A DNA stretch of 64,000 nucleotides from Faecalibacterium taiwanense (GCF_036632915.2 NZ_CP155552.1:2666001-2730000), one strand, 5' to 3'; positions 30,598-39,667 are shown, counted from the stretch's first letter. Numbers and translations are program-made. Notes: generated from the letters alone by a model not told the origin.

Positions 30598-31791
30598 ATG
30601 AAGAAATACACAGACGTTGACATCATTGCGGAGCTGCAGAAGCTCGTGGACGATCATGTAGACAGCTACAAGGAAGACTTCGACATCGACAAGCGTATCA
30701 TCCGCCGCGCTGCCGAAAGCCGGAGTCCCGAAGACAAAACACTGATGTGGTTCTGCCGTCCGCATGGAACGCACTGCCTCAATGAAAATCAGGTCTTTAT
30801 TCAGGGAACGCGGGATCACAACACCTTCCGTTTCTATGCGGAACAGACCTACGACGAGTGCATTGCCCGCGTCATCATCCCGAAAGCCGTTAAGCGCGGC
30901 AAGGCCTTCGGAGATGTCTTTGAGATCAACTACCGGGAACAGGCGGCAAATGTGGCGCAGAACGCGGTTGCGCCGGATCATGACCGGTTGACCTTCGCAG
31001 ACGGCTATGTGCTGGACGCACCCTGCCGCAGTAGCTTCGATGCAGCAATGGCTCTGGTCGGTGAGCATGGCGGCGTCAAAACCCACCAGACGCTCCCAAA
31101 GGATGCGGAGGCTCTGGCGGAAGTGCTGTCCAAGCAAAAAACCCGCCGTGACAGACTGCCGGATGCAGGAAGGACAGAGACGCTTTCGCCTCTGCCCGTT
31201 GCAGAACTTCGGAAGTACGAGGCGGTCAAAAAGGCTCATCCCGACGCGCTGGTCTGCTTTGCCCAGAACGGCTATTTTGAGCTGTACGGCAAGGACGCGG
31301 AAAAAGCCGCGCCCTTGCTCGGCACGAAACTCCTTGAGAAGAAGGTGCGCGGCAAGCCCTCCATGCCGGTGACTGGCTTCCGTGAAGCTGCGTGGGTAGC
31401 AGCATCTAAGAAGCTCTGGCAGTCCGGCGTGGATGTCTTTCTCAGCAAGGACGGCGAGACCTTCAAGGAACTCAAAGCCGCAGATTACATTCCTGTCGGC
31501 GCGACGCTGAATGTGGACGGCATCAAGTGCAGAATCGACGCCGTTGATTTTTCCGCCGATGAAGTCCGGCTGACCAACATCGAGGACAAGAACCGCCCCA
31601 TCCGCTTTTCGGAAAGCATCCAGTATGTCCGCTCCTATGTGGAGGATGCCGGAACTGCCATCTACGACACCATCCCGAAGAAGCCCGCTGCCCGTGAATC
31701 CATCCGTGACAAGCTGAAATCCGCACAGAAGGCACAGCCGACCCACACGCCGAAACCGCAGAAATCGAAAGGAAAGGATATGGTACTCTGA
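30598..31791 (+). CDS. ICE accessory protein with a MutS-N-like segment
   Basis: 397 aa, AAAGGAGAC before ATG 30598. The N-terminal part (DIIAELQKLVDDHVDSYKED, MWFCRPHGTHCLNENQVFIQ) is a conserved ICE domain I cannot name with certainty. The middle (AVKKAHPDALVCFAQNGYFE, LYGKDAEKAAPLLGTKLLEK) follows the mismatch-binding N-domain of MutS (HPD.L..F..GdFyE.fg.DA). The C-terminal ARESIRDKLKSAQKAQ repeats a signature found in the gene before it. It is probably a DNA-binding accessory factor. Confidence 0.65.
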   Translation: MKKYTDVDIIAELQKLVDDHVDSYKEDFDIDKRIIRRAAESRSPEDKTLMWFCRPHGTHCLNENQVFIQGTRDHNTFRFYAEQTYDECIARVIIPKAVKRGKAFGDVFEINYREQAANVAQNAVAPDHDRLTFADGYVLDAPCRSSFDAAMALVGEHGGVKTHQTLPKDAEALAEVLSKQKTRRDRLPDAGRTETLSPLPVAELRKYEAVKKAHPDALVCFAQNGYFELYGKDAEKAAPLLGTKLLEKKVRGKPSMPVTGFREAAWVAASKKLWQSGVDVFLSKDGETFKELKAADYIPVGATLNVDGIKCRIDAVDFSADEVRLTNIEDKNRPIRFSESIQYVRSYVEDAGTAIYDTIPKKPAARESIRDKLKSAQKAQPTHTPKPQKSKGKDMVL

Positions 31792-31792
31792 T

Positions 31793-32008
31793 ATGAAAAA
31801 CTTTACCGTAGAAGAACTCAACCTGATGTGCTGCTTCAATACGTCCAGCCGCAAGCGGCTGATCGACGATATGAAGAGCGTCACCCTGAACGACATGGAC
31901 AGCGAGATCGCAGAGCTGATGTATAAGACCATCCGGAAGCTCGAAGCCATGACGGACGCAGAGTTTGAGGAACTGTATATCATGCCGGACGGCATGATGG
32001 ATGACTGA
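31793..32008 (+). CDS. TTRAP-like transposon-transfer assisting protein
   Basis: 71 aa. ATG 31793 directly follows the previous stop. The sequence opens MKNFTVEELNLMCCFNTSSR, with MYKTIRKLEAMTDAEFEELY near the end. This is the pattern of the small TTRAP family present on CTn/Tn1549-type elements. It is acidic and helical. The biochemical role is unknown. Confidence 0.75.
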   Translation: MKNFTVEELNLMCCFNTSSRKRLIDDMKSVTLNDMDSEIAELMYKTIRKLEAMTDAEFEELYIMPDGMMDD

Positions 32009-32021
32009 AAGGAGGATGCCT

Positions 32022-33792
32022 ATGCCCGTATTAGACGGTGATTTTGAAGCCTTCGTCACAAACCTTGGCAAGTACAACGAGGGTATGCTGGTCGGTGAGT
32101 GGGTGAAGCTGCCCACCACCGAAGAAGAGATGCAGAAGGTTTTTGAGCGTATCGGGATCGGCAAGCAGGATGAGTTCGGTCAGCCCTATGAAGAGTGGTT
32201 TATTACCGACTACGAATGCCCGATCTACGGCGTCCAGAAGATGCTTGGCGAGTACGAGAGCCTTGATAAGCTCAACTACCTCGCCGCCTTGATTGACGAG
32301 CTTTCCCTGAGCGATCAGGAAAAGCTCGTTGCCATTATGGAATCTGGCTGCGATGAGGTCAGCGACATCGACGATCTCATCAACCTGACGTTCAATCTGG
32401 ACTGCTACGACATCATGCCCGGTATCAACGACGAATATGACCTCGGCTATTACTATGCCAACGAAGCCGGTATCTACTCCGAAAAGGATCTCGGTCCTCT
32501 GGCAGACTACATCGACTATGAACGCTATGGTCACGACATCGCTTATGATGAACAGGGACGCTTCACCGATGAAGGCTATGTCCGCGTCGCAAGCGAACGC
32601 TGGGACAGACAGTTTAACGGTGAGCTGGACGATATTCCCGACGAATACCGGATCACCGGCTCAGGGAAGCCGCCGAGCGTGACAGCACCATCGCCGTTCT
32701 CATCGTTGAGCCGGGGAAGGAACCTTATGTGAAGGAGATTGACTCCGGGCTGGAGTCCTTGCAGCATGAAGTCGGCGGCTACATCGAGGCGATTTATCCC
32801 TACGAAGACCCGGTTGCCTTAGTCTGCAACGAGGAAGGCAAGCTGGAAGGGCTGCCCTTGAACCGCGCCCTGCGTGATGAGGACGGTGACATCTACGATG
32901 TTGTTGCCGGAACATTTATGGTAGTCGGTTTGACGGATGACAGCTTCGGCTCTCTGACCGTAGAGCAGATGCAGAAGTTCTCTGACCACTTCAAAGTGCC
33001 GGAGCAGTTTGTCAAGCTGGGCGATAAGATTGTGGCGATCCCCATGATCTCGAAGGAGCAGCAGAAGCAGGAAGCTACCGAGCAGAAGGACTTTGAGATG
33101 AACGCCGATACCTCCGGTCTGACGGTTGCCGGTCACATCGGGACGTGGCACACCATTGATCAACACGAGGTCGGCGGTCACAGCTTTTATTTGATGGAGC
33201 ATGACACCTACGGCGATGAGGCGGCTTGCATCATCGTCGATGAGCGCGGCAAGCTCGTCCTTGATGATGTCTACAACGGCTTTGACGATGACACGCTCCG
33301 CCTTCTCGACCTTGAGGTCAAGGAAGTGCCGGAGATGCCCGATCCTGCGCTCTCCGTTCAGGATATGAAGGACTACGGCTACGCATGGGCTGGCGTCCTG
33401 CCCGCCGGTCAGGAGGCGGCTGAGAAGGCTTTGGAGAAGGGCTGCGAGGTTTACCGTCTCTATTCAGATAACACCGAGGGCTTGTGCGTGGATGCAAGGA
33501 GATTGCCGACCATGCGGCAAAGGGCGGAATGCTCGGTATCAGCAAGGAAAGCTGGATGGCGGCACTTGAGAAGGAAAACTACCTCAAGGCAGCGGAGATG
33601 TCGATGGAGGATGACTACGGCATGATTGATGGGATCATCAACAACGGTCCGAAGAAGGACAAGACCGCAGAGGTCAAAGCCCCCGAAAGGGGCGAAAAGT
33701 CCTCCATCATGGATAGGCTCAAGTCTGCAAAGGCTGAAAAGCAGAAGGAATGCTGCCCTCCCAAAAAGCACAAAGGAGAGATTGAACTGTGA
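32022..33792 (+). CDS. ardA: ArdA antirestriction protein fused to DUF3846 and a DUF4316-like tail, frameshifted twice as sequenced
   Basis: The start ATG 32022 is five bases past AAAGGAGG. Residues 1-210 are ArdA (GDFEAFVTNLGKYNEGMLVG, EWFITDYECPIYG, INLTFNLDCYDIMPGI, YIDYERYGHDIA). ArdA mimics DNA and blocks type I restriction enzymes. Adding one G at 32664-32666 joins it to IAVLIVEPGKEPYVKEIDSG and a DUF3846 domain. Adding one base at 33482-33483 then joins the tail VRGCKEIADHAAKGGMLGIS to 33792. The whole would be 590 aa. As sequenced three separate pieces result, the first still a nearly complete ArdA. The two single-base losses fit the pattern seen elsewhere. Confidence 0.78.
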
Positions 33793-34010
33793 GCAGAAGT
33801 CAGAAATGGCGGCAGGAGTGGTCGTTCTTCATCGGGGACAGCGGACGCCGGAAGTATAACCGCTTCTGCGTCCGCTGCGTCCATAGCTGCAAGCAGAGCT
33901 TCCGTGCGGATCTCATCGCCTGTCCGCACTTCTCTCGCAAGGCGGCGCAGTGTAGACAGTTAGGGGTCGAAAAAGCCTGTGATAGCAAGCCCCAGAGCGG
34001 CGCAAATTGA
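33789..34010 (+). CDS. Small basic, cysteine-containing ICE protein
   Basis: 73 aa from GTG 33789, overlapping the previous stop, with AAAGGAGAG upstream. A basic N-terminus (SRSQKWRQEWSFFIGDSGRR) and FCVRCVHSCKQSF with three cysteines suggest a small nucleic-acid-binding protein. No family is recognised. It is the last gene of the plus-strand ICE operon before the shared terminator. Confidence 0.55.
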   Translation: MSRSQKWRQEWSFFIGDSGRRKYNRFCVRCVHSCKQSFRADLIACPHFSRKAAQCRQLGVEKACDSKPQSGAN

Positions 34011-34105
34011 CCAACCTAAGTGATTGTATTCCCTGCGCAGTTTCTTCTTTAGCGCGGAAATAAGTGTCGATTTCGGCACTTGTTTGAATGCCCGGAAAAC
34101 GAACC

Positions 34106-34154
34106 AAGAGCCTCTGTCGATGCCCGTTTTGGGTGTCGGCAGAGGCTCTTTTTA
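34106..34154. terminator. Bidirectional terminator between converging genes
   Basis: AAGAGCCTCTG (34106-34116) pairs with CAGAGGCTCTT (34140-34150), with further pairing inside. T follows on the plus strand. It lies between the plus-strand ICE operon and the minus-strand Xre gene, whose stop is at 34152. Confidence 0.8.
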
Positions 34155-34481
34155 TGACATATTCAAAATAGCGGACAGCAGCTCTTGAACCTGTTGCCGG
34201 TATTCCGGCTTTATATCCGAAATACGTCTGGCAAGCGCAAGGGCTTCCGCTTCTGGCTCATCGGTCCCAAAGATAATTCGGTCCGCACTGACGCCCAGCA
34301 AACGGCAAAGACGCTGCAAGGCTTCAAGAGAAATACCGGAAGCACCACGCTCAATAGCGCTCAGGTGATTCGGCGTCATGCCAAGCATTTCTGAGAGCGT
34401 GTCCTGCGTATAGCCCGCCTGTTCTCTTGCCACTTGAATATTGCCGCCGATTTCAATATTGATGTCCTTCTTCTCTCGCAT
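34152..34481 (-). CDS. Xre-family transcriptional regulator
   Basis: 109 aa from ATG 34481 (MREKKDINIEIGGNIQVARE), preceded by AGGTGGTGAGG. The helix-turn-helix is clear (EQAGYTQDTLSEMLGMTPNH, LSAIERGASGISLEALQRLC), with LLGVSADRIIFG after it. It is divergent from the YpsA-like gene. The inverted repeat at 34540-34562 in the shared region is a likely operator. It probably represses its neighbour or itself. Confidence 0.85.
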   Translation of the reverse strand: MREKKDINIEIGGNIQVAREQAGYTQDTLSEMLGMTPNHLSAIERGASGISLEALQRLCRLLGVSADRIIFGTDEPEAEALALARRISDIKPEYRQQVQELLSAILNMS

Positions 34482-34539
34482 AGCCTCACCACCTTTGCAT
34501 TTAGTGTACCTAACGGCGGTGTCATTATCCACGGTACGC

Positions 34540-34562
34540 TGTCGTTGATTTTACTAACGACA
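34540..34562. promoter_or_regulatory. Operator-like inverted repeat
   Basis: TGTCGTT (34540-34546) and AACGACA (34556-34562) form a perfect 7-base inverted repeat with a 9-base centre. It ends six bases before the -35 box of the ypsA-like promoter. The arrangement suits binding of the divergent Xre dimer. Confidence 0.5.
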
Positions 34563-34567
34563 CTGCA

Positions 34568-34596
34568 TTGACTGTCCGTGATGAGGGTGATAGAAT
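34568..34596 (+). promoter_or_regulatory. Sigma-A promoter of the YpsA-like gene
   Basis: TTGACT (34568-34573), 17 bases, TAGAAT (34591-34596). It points to ATG 34633, about 30 bases past the expected transcription start. Confidence 0.6.
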
Positions 34597-34632
34597 GGAG
34601 TTACCTACCAAAAGAGTGAAAGAAGGGGTGTC

Positions 34633-35208
34633 ATGTCGCGCATTATTGAGTTTAGAAAGTCTGCTCAAAAAGCTGCAAAGCAATCCGTTCAAGGCAAGAC
34701 TTGTGCGTTTACCGGTCATAGACCGCAGAGTCTTCCATTCGGCTTTGATGAATCCGATAAGCGTTGTACTTCTTTGAAATCTGTTATGCGGGATCAGATT
34801 GTAGCACTCATCGAGAACGAGGGCGTCACGCATTTTATTACCGGCATGGCTCTTGGCGTCGATATGTACGCTGCGGAAATTGTACTCGATTTGAAATCAA
34901 AATACCCTCACATTACTCTGGAAAGCGCAATCCCTTGTGAGACACAAGCGATCAAATGGTCTGTGGCTTCACGGGAACGGTATTATAATATCGCGGCAAA
35001 GTGTGACAAGGAGACCATGCTGCAACGGGAGTACACGCCGGACTGCATGGACAAGAGAAATCAGTACATGGTAGATCATGCCGATTATATTCTCGCAGTA
35101 TGGAATGGATGCCCCAGCGGTACCGGGAATACCGTGAGATATGCCCACAAAAAGGGCAAATCTATCATCGTTATCAATCCGGTTTCCCTTGATGTCACGC
35201 GGGAATGA
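34633..35208 (+). CDS. YpsA-like SLOG-family protein (DUF1273)
   Basis: 191 aa. AGAAGGGG lies seven bases before ATG 34633. After a basic start the YpsA pattern appears: CAFTGHRPQSLPFGF, VTHFITGMALGVDMYAAEIV, ESAIPCETQAIKWSVASRER and ADYILAVWNGCPSGTGNTVR, ending with KGKSIIVINP. The Rossmann-like SLOG fold binds nucleotides or nucleotide-derived signals. Several SLOG proteins act as sensors in phage defence, and an isolated copy beside an Xre regulator and a defence block fits this, but the role here is inference. Confidence 0.85.
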   Translation: MSRIIEFRKSAQKAAKQSVQGKTCAFTGHRPQSLPFGFDESDKRCTSLKSVMRDQIVALIENEGVTHFITGMALGVDMYAAEIVLDLKSKYPHITLESAIPCETQAIKWSVASRERYYNIAAKCDKETMLQREYTPDCMDKRNQYMVDHADYILAVWNGCPSGTGNTVRYAHKKGKSIIVINPVSLDVTRE

Positions 35209-35432
35209 GGCAAAAAATTTCCTCCTGAATCAAGCGTTGTGAAAACCGTGAAGTATTTCCCGATAGTGAATACACATTGCACTACTCGGTGATTATTGGA
35301 AACGTGTACGGCGTATGCTGCCCAGTGAACATCTCCACGGAACACATCAAATTTTCGCGGCTTCGTAAAACGGAAAGTGTCACCTCATGAACGGTTCCTT
35401 GCCGAGAGAAAAATAAATCGCTGGAAACGGGA
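35209..35432. other. Non-coding stretch between YpsA-like gene and terminator
   Basis: I find no gene with a ribosome site in these about 220 bases. It is an ordinary downstream region before the strong terminator at 35433. Confidence 0.4.
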
Positions 35433-35478
35433 ACGCCCCCGGCACTGTGCGTCTGGCACAGTGTCGGGGGCGTTTTTC
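35433..35478. terminator. Very strong bidirectional terminator
   Basis: A 19-base perfect stem AACGCCCCCGGCACTGTGC (35433-35451) with its complement (35457-35475) and a five-base loop. T-runs follow on the plus strand. It stops both the YpsA-like gene and the long minus-strand operon that ends at 35485. Confidence 0.9.
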
Positions 35479-35484
35479 CGTGTC

Positions 35485-36096
35485 TTAGTTATGAGCCAGT
35501 TCATTTAGGAGCTGCTTTCGATAGTCCACATCCAAGACGCAGCGATGGAAGTCCATCAGACGGTGTTCGTCGAACAGCTTTTCACAGAACTTGGTCAGCG
35601 GATGATTCATCAGCTTTGCAGAAATCCCGACCTCGTTGAAAAACCTTGCCCATGTGAAGACCTCTTCTAAATCCTCCTGCTCAAGCGTGGTGGGAATGAT
35701 GGCGTTGCAGAGACGTACAATGGGGCTATCCGCAAATCGTTCTGCCACTTCCTCCGGCGAGCATTCATAGCGGTCACAGTCAAAGGAAAGCGCATCCTCA
35801 ATTTTAAGATAATTTTCGGTTTCATCCCGCGTCAAGGTTATGGTGTAGTCTCCCATACCGGACGGCACATCAATATTCTCCATGACATCAAGCTCGTAAC
35901 GGGATCCGCCGATGATCGCTTCAAAGGAGAAGGACTGACAGATTACTGCTGGGTTCTTGTCTATCTTGTCCTCATTCAGAAAGGACAGCGGATTGTACTC
36001 TGTTAGTTCCCAGTCGATTTTTCCTCTCTCTGTTTGTTCAGCGATCTGCTGGATTAGATGTTGTTCTTCTTCGCGCAGATTTTCATTGTACAACAT
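35485..36096 (-). CDS. Acidic protein of unknown function, last gene of the RM-DinG operon
   Basis: 203 aa from ATG 36096 with CGGAGGTGAA ahead. No family is recognised. The N-terminal part is helical (EEEQHLIQQIAEQTERGKID). A beta-like middle follows (ICQSFSFEAIIGGSRYELDV, GDYTITLTRDETENYLK), then a helical C-terminus. It lies 75 bases downstream of the DinG-like helicase gene and shares its direction, ending at the strong terminator. Confidence 0.6.
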   Translation of the reverse strand: MLYNENLREEEQHLIQQIAEQTERGKIDWELTEYNPLSFLNEDKIDKNPAVICQSFSFEAIIGGSRYELDVMENIDVPSGMGDYTITLTRDETENYLKIEDALSFDCDRYECSPEEVAERFADSPIVRLCNAIIPTTLEQEDLEEVFTWARFFNEVGISAKLMNHPLTKFCEKLFDEHRLMDFHRCVLDVDYRKQLLNELAHN

Positions 36097-36170
36097 GATT
36101 CACCTCCGTTTTCTGATTGTCCTTTTTTGGGGGCTGTTCTATGTTTCCGAAGAGAATGCCGTTTGTACCA

Positions 36171-38219
36171 TCATTCCTTGGCTGAGGGCAGACCTTCGTA
36201 AAACTTCCTTAGTTCGTCCAGACTGCTTGTACGTTTCTTGATAGGCAGGGAGTCCCATGTGATGTCATGATAGCGTTCTGGCGGCTCGTCCCGCAGTCTT
36301 CGGTCGATGATGCAGACAATGCCGGTGTCTGTGAAATTACGGATCAATCGCCCGATGCCCTGCTTGAGCTTGATAATCATTTCGGGAACACGAACATCCA
36401 TCAGGGCATCCTTAGCAACGGAACACTTATACTCGATAATTGGATCGGGGACAGGAAACGGAAGCCGGAAAATGATGACATTGGAAAGGCTTTTTCCTTC
36501 AATGCTGATACCTTCCCAATATGCACCCGTCCCCAGAAGCACGGAGTTCGTATCTTCCTTAAACTCATTCAGCACCTTGTCCTGCGACGATCCCGGCTGC
36601 TGCATCAAGATTTTGTACGGAAGATTTTTCTCACTGAGAATGGAGTAGACCTCTTCCATGTCGGTCTTTGCCGTAAACAGCACGAGTGCCTTTCCGTTGG
36701 AAATGCTCAGGATCTCAAGCAGTCGCTCCACACCCTTTTCAATGAAGGCTTCATGTTCTCTGGTCGGGTGCGGGAGATCGTCGCAATAGTAGATCATGGC
36801 GTGTTCATCGTATGGATATGGGGAAGGCTTTGGCTCGGATAAGCAGCCGCGGTCACCAGCGGGAAAGCCGGTATTGCTGATAAAGTAAGAATACTGTTCT
36901 TCCAGAGACCCGCTCGTGGCGTTCGTCAGCGTGGCAGAGGTCAAGATGGTTCTTTCATCACCATTGAAGTATAGGCGGCTCACAATTTCTTTTGTGTTTT
37001 TAGGGCAATAGACGAGTTCCGTGTTGCTGCCGTGCTGCTCAATCCAGATCAGCATATCGTCTATCTGGTCAAGAAGCTCTGAAAGGGACTCGCTGACGGC
37101 ATCCAGATCATCAGAGGCAGCAAAGGAACGGTTGTTTCTGAAATCCATGCTGGAATAAATCTGAATGCTGGACGAAAGGTTGTGTATGGCGGCGTTCATC
37201 TCGGTAAGCAGTTCAATCGCACTGCCATTGTTGTCGAAGAAAAAGCGGTCAGCGTAGCGCATATTCTGCTCTGCCTCGTTGATCTGCTTTTGGACTTGTG
37301 CTTTCAGGCAGTTATAGAAGGCGATGATTGCGCTCTCTGCCTCTCGCTTTTCACCTGACACACTGCTCTGGTCAAAGGATCGCAGCTCATAGAATGCGTT
37401 CTTAATCATTCCAAAGAGCATACCTTGCCCGAAACGCTCCGTTGTGGCACTCCGCACCTTATCATCCAAGTTGTGTGCTTCATCCACGACAAGCAGATCA
37501 GCGGCGGCGTTAATCAGCCCTTCCTGACCGCGCCGGAGTTTCATGAGATGCTGGGTTAAAAAATCCTGATTGCACAGTACCACTCCATCCGTAAACTTTA
37601 ATGCTGCGCGCACTTTGTAATACTTGCACTTCTTTTCACAGGAGCCACAATTCTTCATGCTGAACCGCTGCACGTTTACCTTGTCCCAGACTCCTTGCGG
37701 CAAAACCTCCGGGAAATCCTTGCGTTCCTCATACCCTTGCTTGATTCCTTCTTTGATCGCGTCCGGTGGGTCTGCTTTCGGGTCACACATATACTCATCT
37801 GCGCGTTTGTTGCAGAGATAATGGGTCTGTCCTTTTGCGAGGATAACATCTCTGTTCAGCCCAAGAAGGGGCATTACCGCGTGGACATCGCGCCAGAGCT
37901 GTTCTTGAAGCGCAATGGTCGAGGTTGCGATGATAACCGGCTTGTTCATGCGTTTGCTGTACAGCAGCACCGGCACAAGATAGCCAAAGGACTTTCCAAT
38001 GCCCACGCCAGCTTCAATCGCAAAATGCTGATCGTTTATGAGGGCGTCCACAATCTCAAAGGACATATCCTGCTGTCCCTCACGCATTTCCAAACCATGC
38101 TGCGGGGCTTCATCCCAAAAGAAGGTGCTGACTTGCTCACTCATGGAGTACAGCTCTGCTTTTCTGCGCTTTTTCCGTTCCTCCGATGTATTGAATCCAA
38201 AATAGAATCTGTTGTCCAT
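36171..38219 (-). CDS. DinG/XPD-family ATP-dependent helicase
   Basis: 682 aa from ATG 38219, seven bases past GGGAGG; an ATG two codons earlier is too close to the ribosome site. Walker A is EAGVGIGKSFGYLVP (near 70). Motif Ia is VIIATSTIALQEQLW and the DEAH box is VVDEAHNLDD (near 243). A four-cysteine cluster, with CNKRADEYMC and CGSCEKKCKYY, could hold the 4Fe-4S centre of DinG/XPD enzymes. KQGIGRLIRNFTDTGIV is motif VI. It unwinds DNA 5'-3'. DinG-type helicases occur in plasmid-borne CRISPR type IV and other defence loci. Here it follows a type I RM operon and a NYN gene. Confidence 0.88.
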   Translation of the reverse strand: MDNRFYFGFNTSEERKKRRKAELYSMSEQVSTFFWDEAPQHGLEMREGQQDMSFEIVDALINDQHFAIEAGVGIGKSFGYLVPVLLYSKRMNKPVIIATSTIALQEQLWRDVHAVMPLLGLNRDVILAKGQTHYLCNKRADEYMCDPKADPPDAIKEGIKQGYEERKDFPEVLPQGVWDKVNVQRFSMKNCGSCEKKCKYYKVRAALKFTDGVVLCNQDFLTQHLMKLRRGQEGLINAAADLLVVDEAHNLDDKVRSATTERFGQGMLFGMIKNAFYELRSFDQSSVSGEKREAESAIIAFYNCLKAQVQKQINEAEQNMRYADRFFFDNNGSAIELLTEMNAAIHNLSSSIQIYSSMDFRNNRSFAASDDLDAVSESLSELLDQIDDMLIWIEQHGSNTELVYCPKNTKEIVSRLYFNGDERTILTSATLTNATSGSLEEQYSYFISNTGFPAGDRGCLSEPKPSPYPYDEHAMIYYCDDLPHPTREHEAFIEKGVERLLEILSISNGKALVLFTAKTDMEEVYSILSEKNLPYKILMQQPGSSQDKVLNEFKEDTNSVLLGTGAYWEGISIEGKSLSNVIIFRLPFPVPDPIIEYKCSVAKDALMDVRVPEMIIKLKQGIGRLIRNFTDTGIVCIIDRRLRDEPPERYHDITWDSLPIKKRTSSLDELRKFYEGLPSAKE

Positions 38220-38248
38220 CCACATTCCTCCCGGAATAGAAACCTATG

Positions 38249-39640
38249 CTATCCGCGTTTCAGTTCAATGCTGACGTTTCCGTTCTCGTCGATGGTCAGC
38301 GTCATGTGTCTGATGTGCTTCTCATAGAACTGCCGCCGCTCTGCGGGAGACATTTCGATCCTCGTGTTTCGCAGAGCAGCGTCAAACATATCGTTGACGT
38401 TCAGGTGAACGGAGTTGTCAATCCAGCGGTACATCTCCTTGAATAGTGCGTTTTTCTTGATGTCCTCGCTGTTGCCAGAGTAGAAGTCATCCAGATAGCA
38501 GTAGAATATCCCGGATTCTGCGAGTGCCGCCTTCATATCCGGTCCGCATTTTTCCCGCTCAATCATGACAAGGAATCTGGCGTCCGGCAAGGAAGAGATA
38601 AGCCCCCAGTAGTCGGAATCGCTTGAGACGATGACGAAGGAATCCACTTGCTTCTGGTAGTGTTCCTGACAGGCTCTTGCGGTGAGCTTGATGTCTACCA
38701 GTGATTTGTTCTGCTTGATCCGCTCAATCATGATATGCTCAACGGGGATGCGGGTGTAGTTTTCAAGAATCCGCCATGCCGTAGCGGTATGTACGTCATC
38801 AAAGAGAATGATCGCCGTAATTTTCTGCATGACCTCATAATCAAGATTTTTGAGCGTGGCACACAGCTTGTACGGGTCGGAGTTTTCGCAGTCCACCACC
38901 AATACGGTCTTCTCGCTGTCATCAATGAAGTCGTAGATATTGTTTTTTACAAAAGCCCCTGCATCAGAGACTTTACTGTATTCCGTGAAGGCGTCGCAAT
39001 GCCATTGATAAAGCAGGGTAGCAAACTTCTTATCATTATAGAGGACATTACCCTCGTCCATCGGTACCCAGTTGATATACATTTGATAGGGGTAGTAGGA
39101 GAGACTTGCGTAATAAATATCGGCAGCATCTTTCGTTCCGTCCTCTGTCAAGCCGTTTGGCATAATGAACAGCTCTTTTATGTACGTCCAGTTAATCCAG
39201 ATTGGAAAGAGGCTTTTGCAGTTGTTGATGCGGTCTGAAATCAGCCGGTTGATCTCGATAATGTGGTGGCAGAGCTTTGTACTCGACTTTTTGATAAAGC
39301 TGATTCCGTCATTTGAAAGCTGCTGCATACTGGACATTGGAAGGATCTCAGGCATCGAAAGAAGCCCACGGTATTCCATCCGTATGATGTCATTTATTTT
39401 CCGGTAATTGCGCTCAATGGCGGTGCGGATGATACATAGATTACGAATGATACGGGCATTTTTATCCTGTTCAAGCCGGTTGTATATCTCTATCTTCGGC
39501 GGCTCGTGTTCATTTTGGAAAATACGAAGCGGGACGCCGATCAGATATGCTACCTTTGACACAAGCTCATAGGTGCTGTCTTTATAAGCAATCTGCTGTC
39601 CGGCATATTCGACGCCATTCAACATGACTGAATTGCCCAT
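38249..39640 (-). CDS. NYN-domain (PIN-like) putative ribonuclease
   Basis: 463 aa, ATG 39640 with AAAGGAGTAG upstream. The N-terminal about 230 residues are unassigned and helical. From about residue 240 a NYN domain is evident: VLVVDCENSDPYKLCATLKN with acidic metal ligand, ITAIILFDDVHTA, HIMIERIKQNKSLVDIKLTA and FVIVSSDSDYWGLI. These acidic positions are the catalytic set of PIN/NYN nucleases. A short C-terminal domain ends TIDENGNVSIELKRG. It lies between hsdR and the DinG-like gene, so it may be an RNA- or DNA-cutting effector of the same locus. Confidence 0.8.
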   Translation of the reverse strand: MGNSVMLNGVEYAGQQIAYKDSTYELVSKVAYLIGVPLRIFQNEHEPPKIEIYNRLEQDKNARIIRNLCIIRTAIERNYRKINDIIRMEYRGLLSMPEILPMSSMQQLSNDGISFIKKSSTKLCHHIIEINRLISDRINNCKSLFPIWINWTYIKELFIMPNGLTEDGTKDAADIYYASLSYYPYQMYINWVPMDEGNVLYNDKKFATLLYQWHCDAFTEYSKVSDAGAFVKNNIYDFIDDSEKTVLVVDCENSDPYKLCATLKNLDYEVMQKITAIILFDDVHTATAWRILENYTRIPVEHIMIERIKQNKSLVDIKLTARACQEHYQKQVDSFVIVSSDSDYWGLISSLPDARFLVMIEREKCGPDMKAALAESGIFYCYLDDFYSGNSEDIKKNALFKEMYRWIDNSVHLNVNDMFDAALRNTRIEMSPAERRQFYEKHIRHMTLTIDENGNVSIELKRG

Positions 39641-39667
39641 GATCTACTCCTTTCGATGGAACGTGGG

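Noticed and set aside
29509-31995. 828-codon open frame on the minus strand opposite the ArdC-like and following genes
   Set aside because: The plus-strand genes carry clear domains and ribosome sites; the minus frame has neither.
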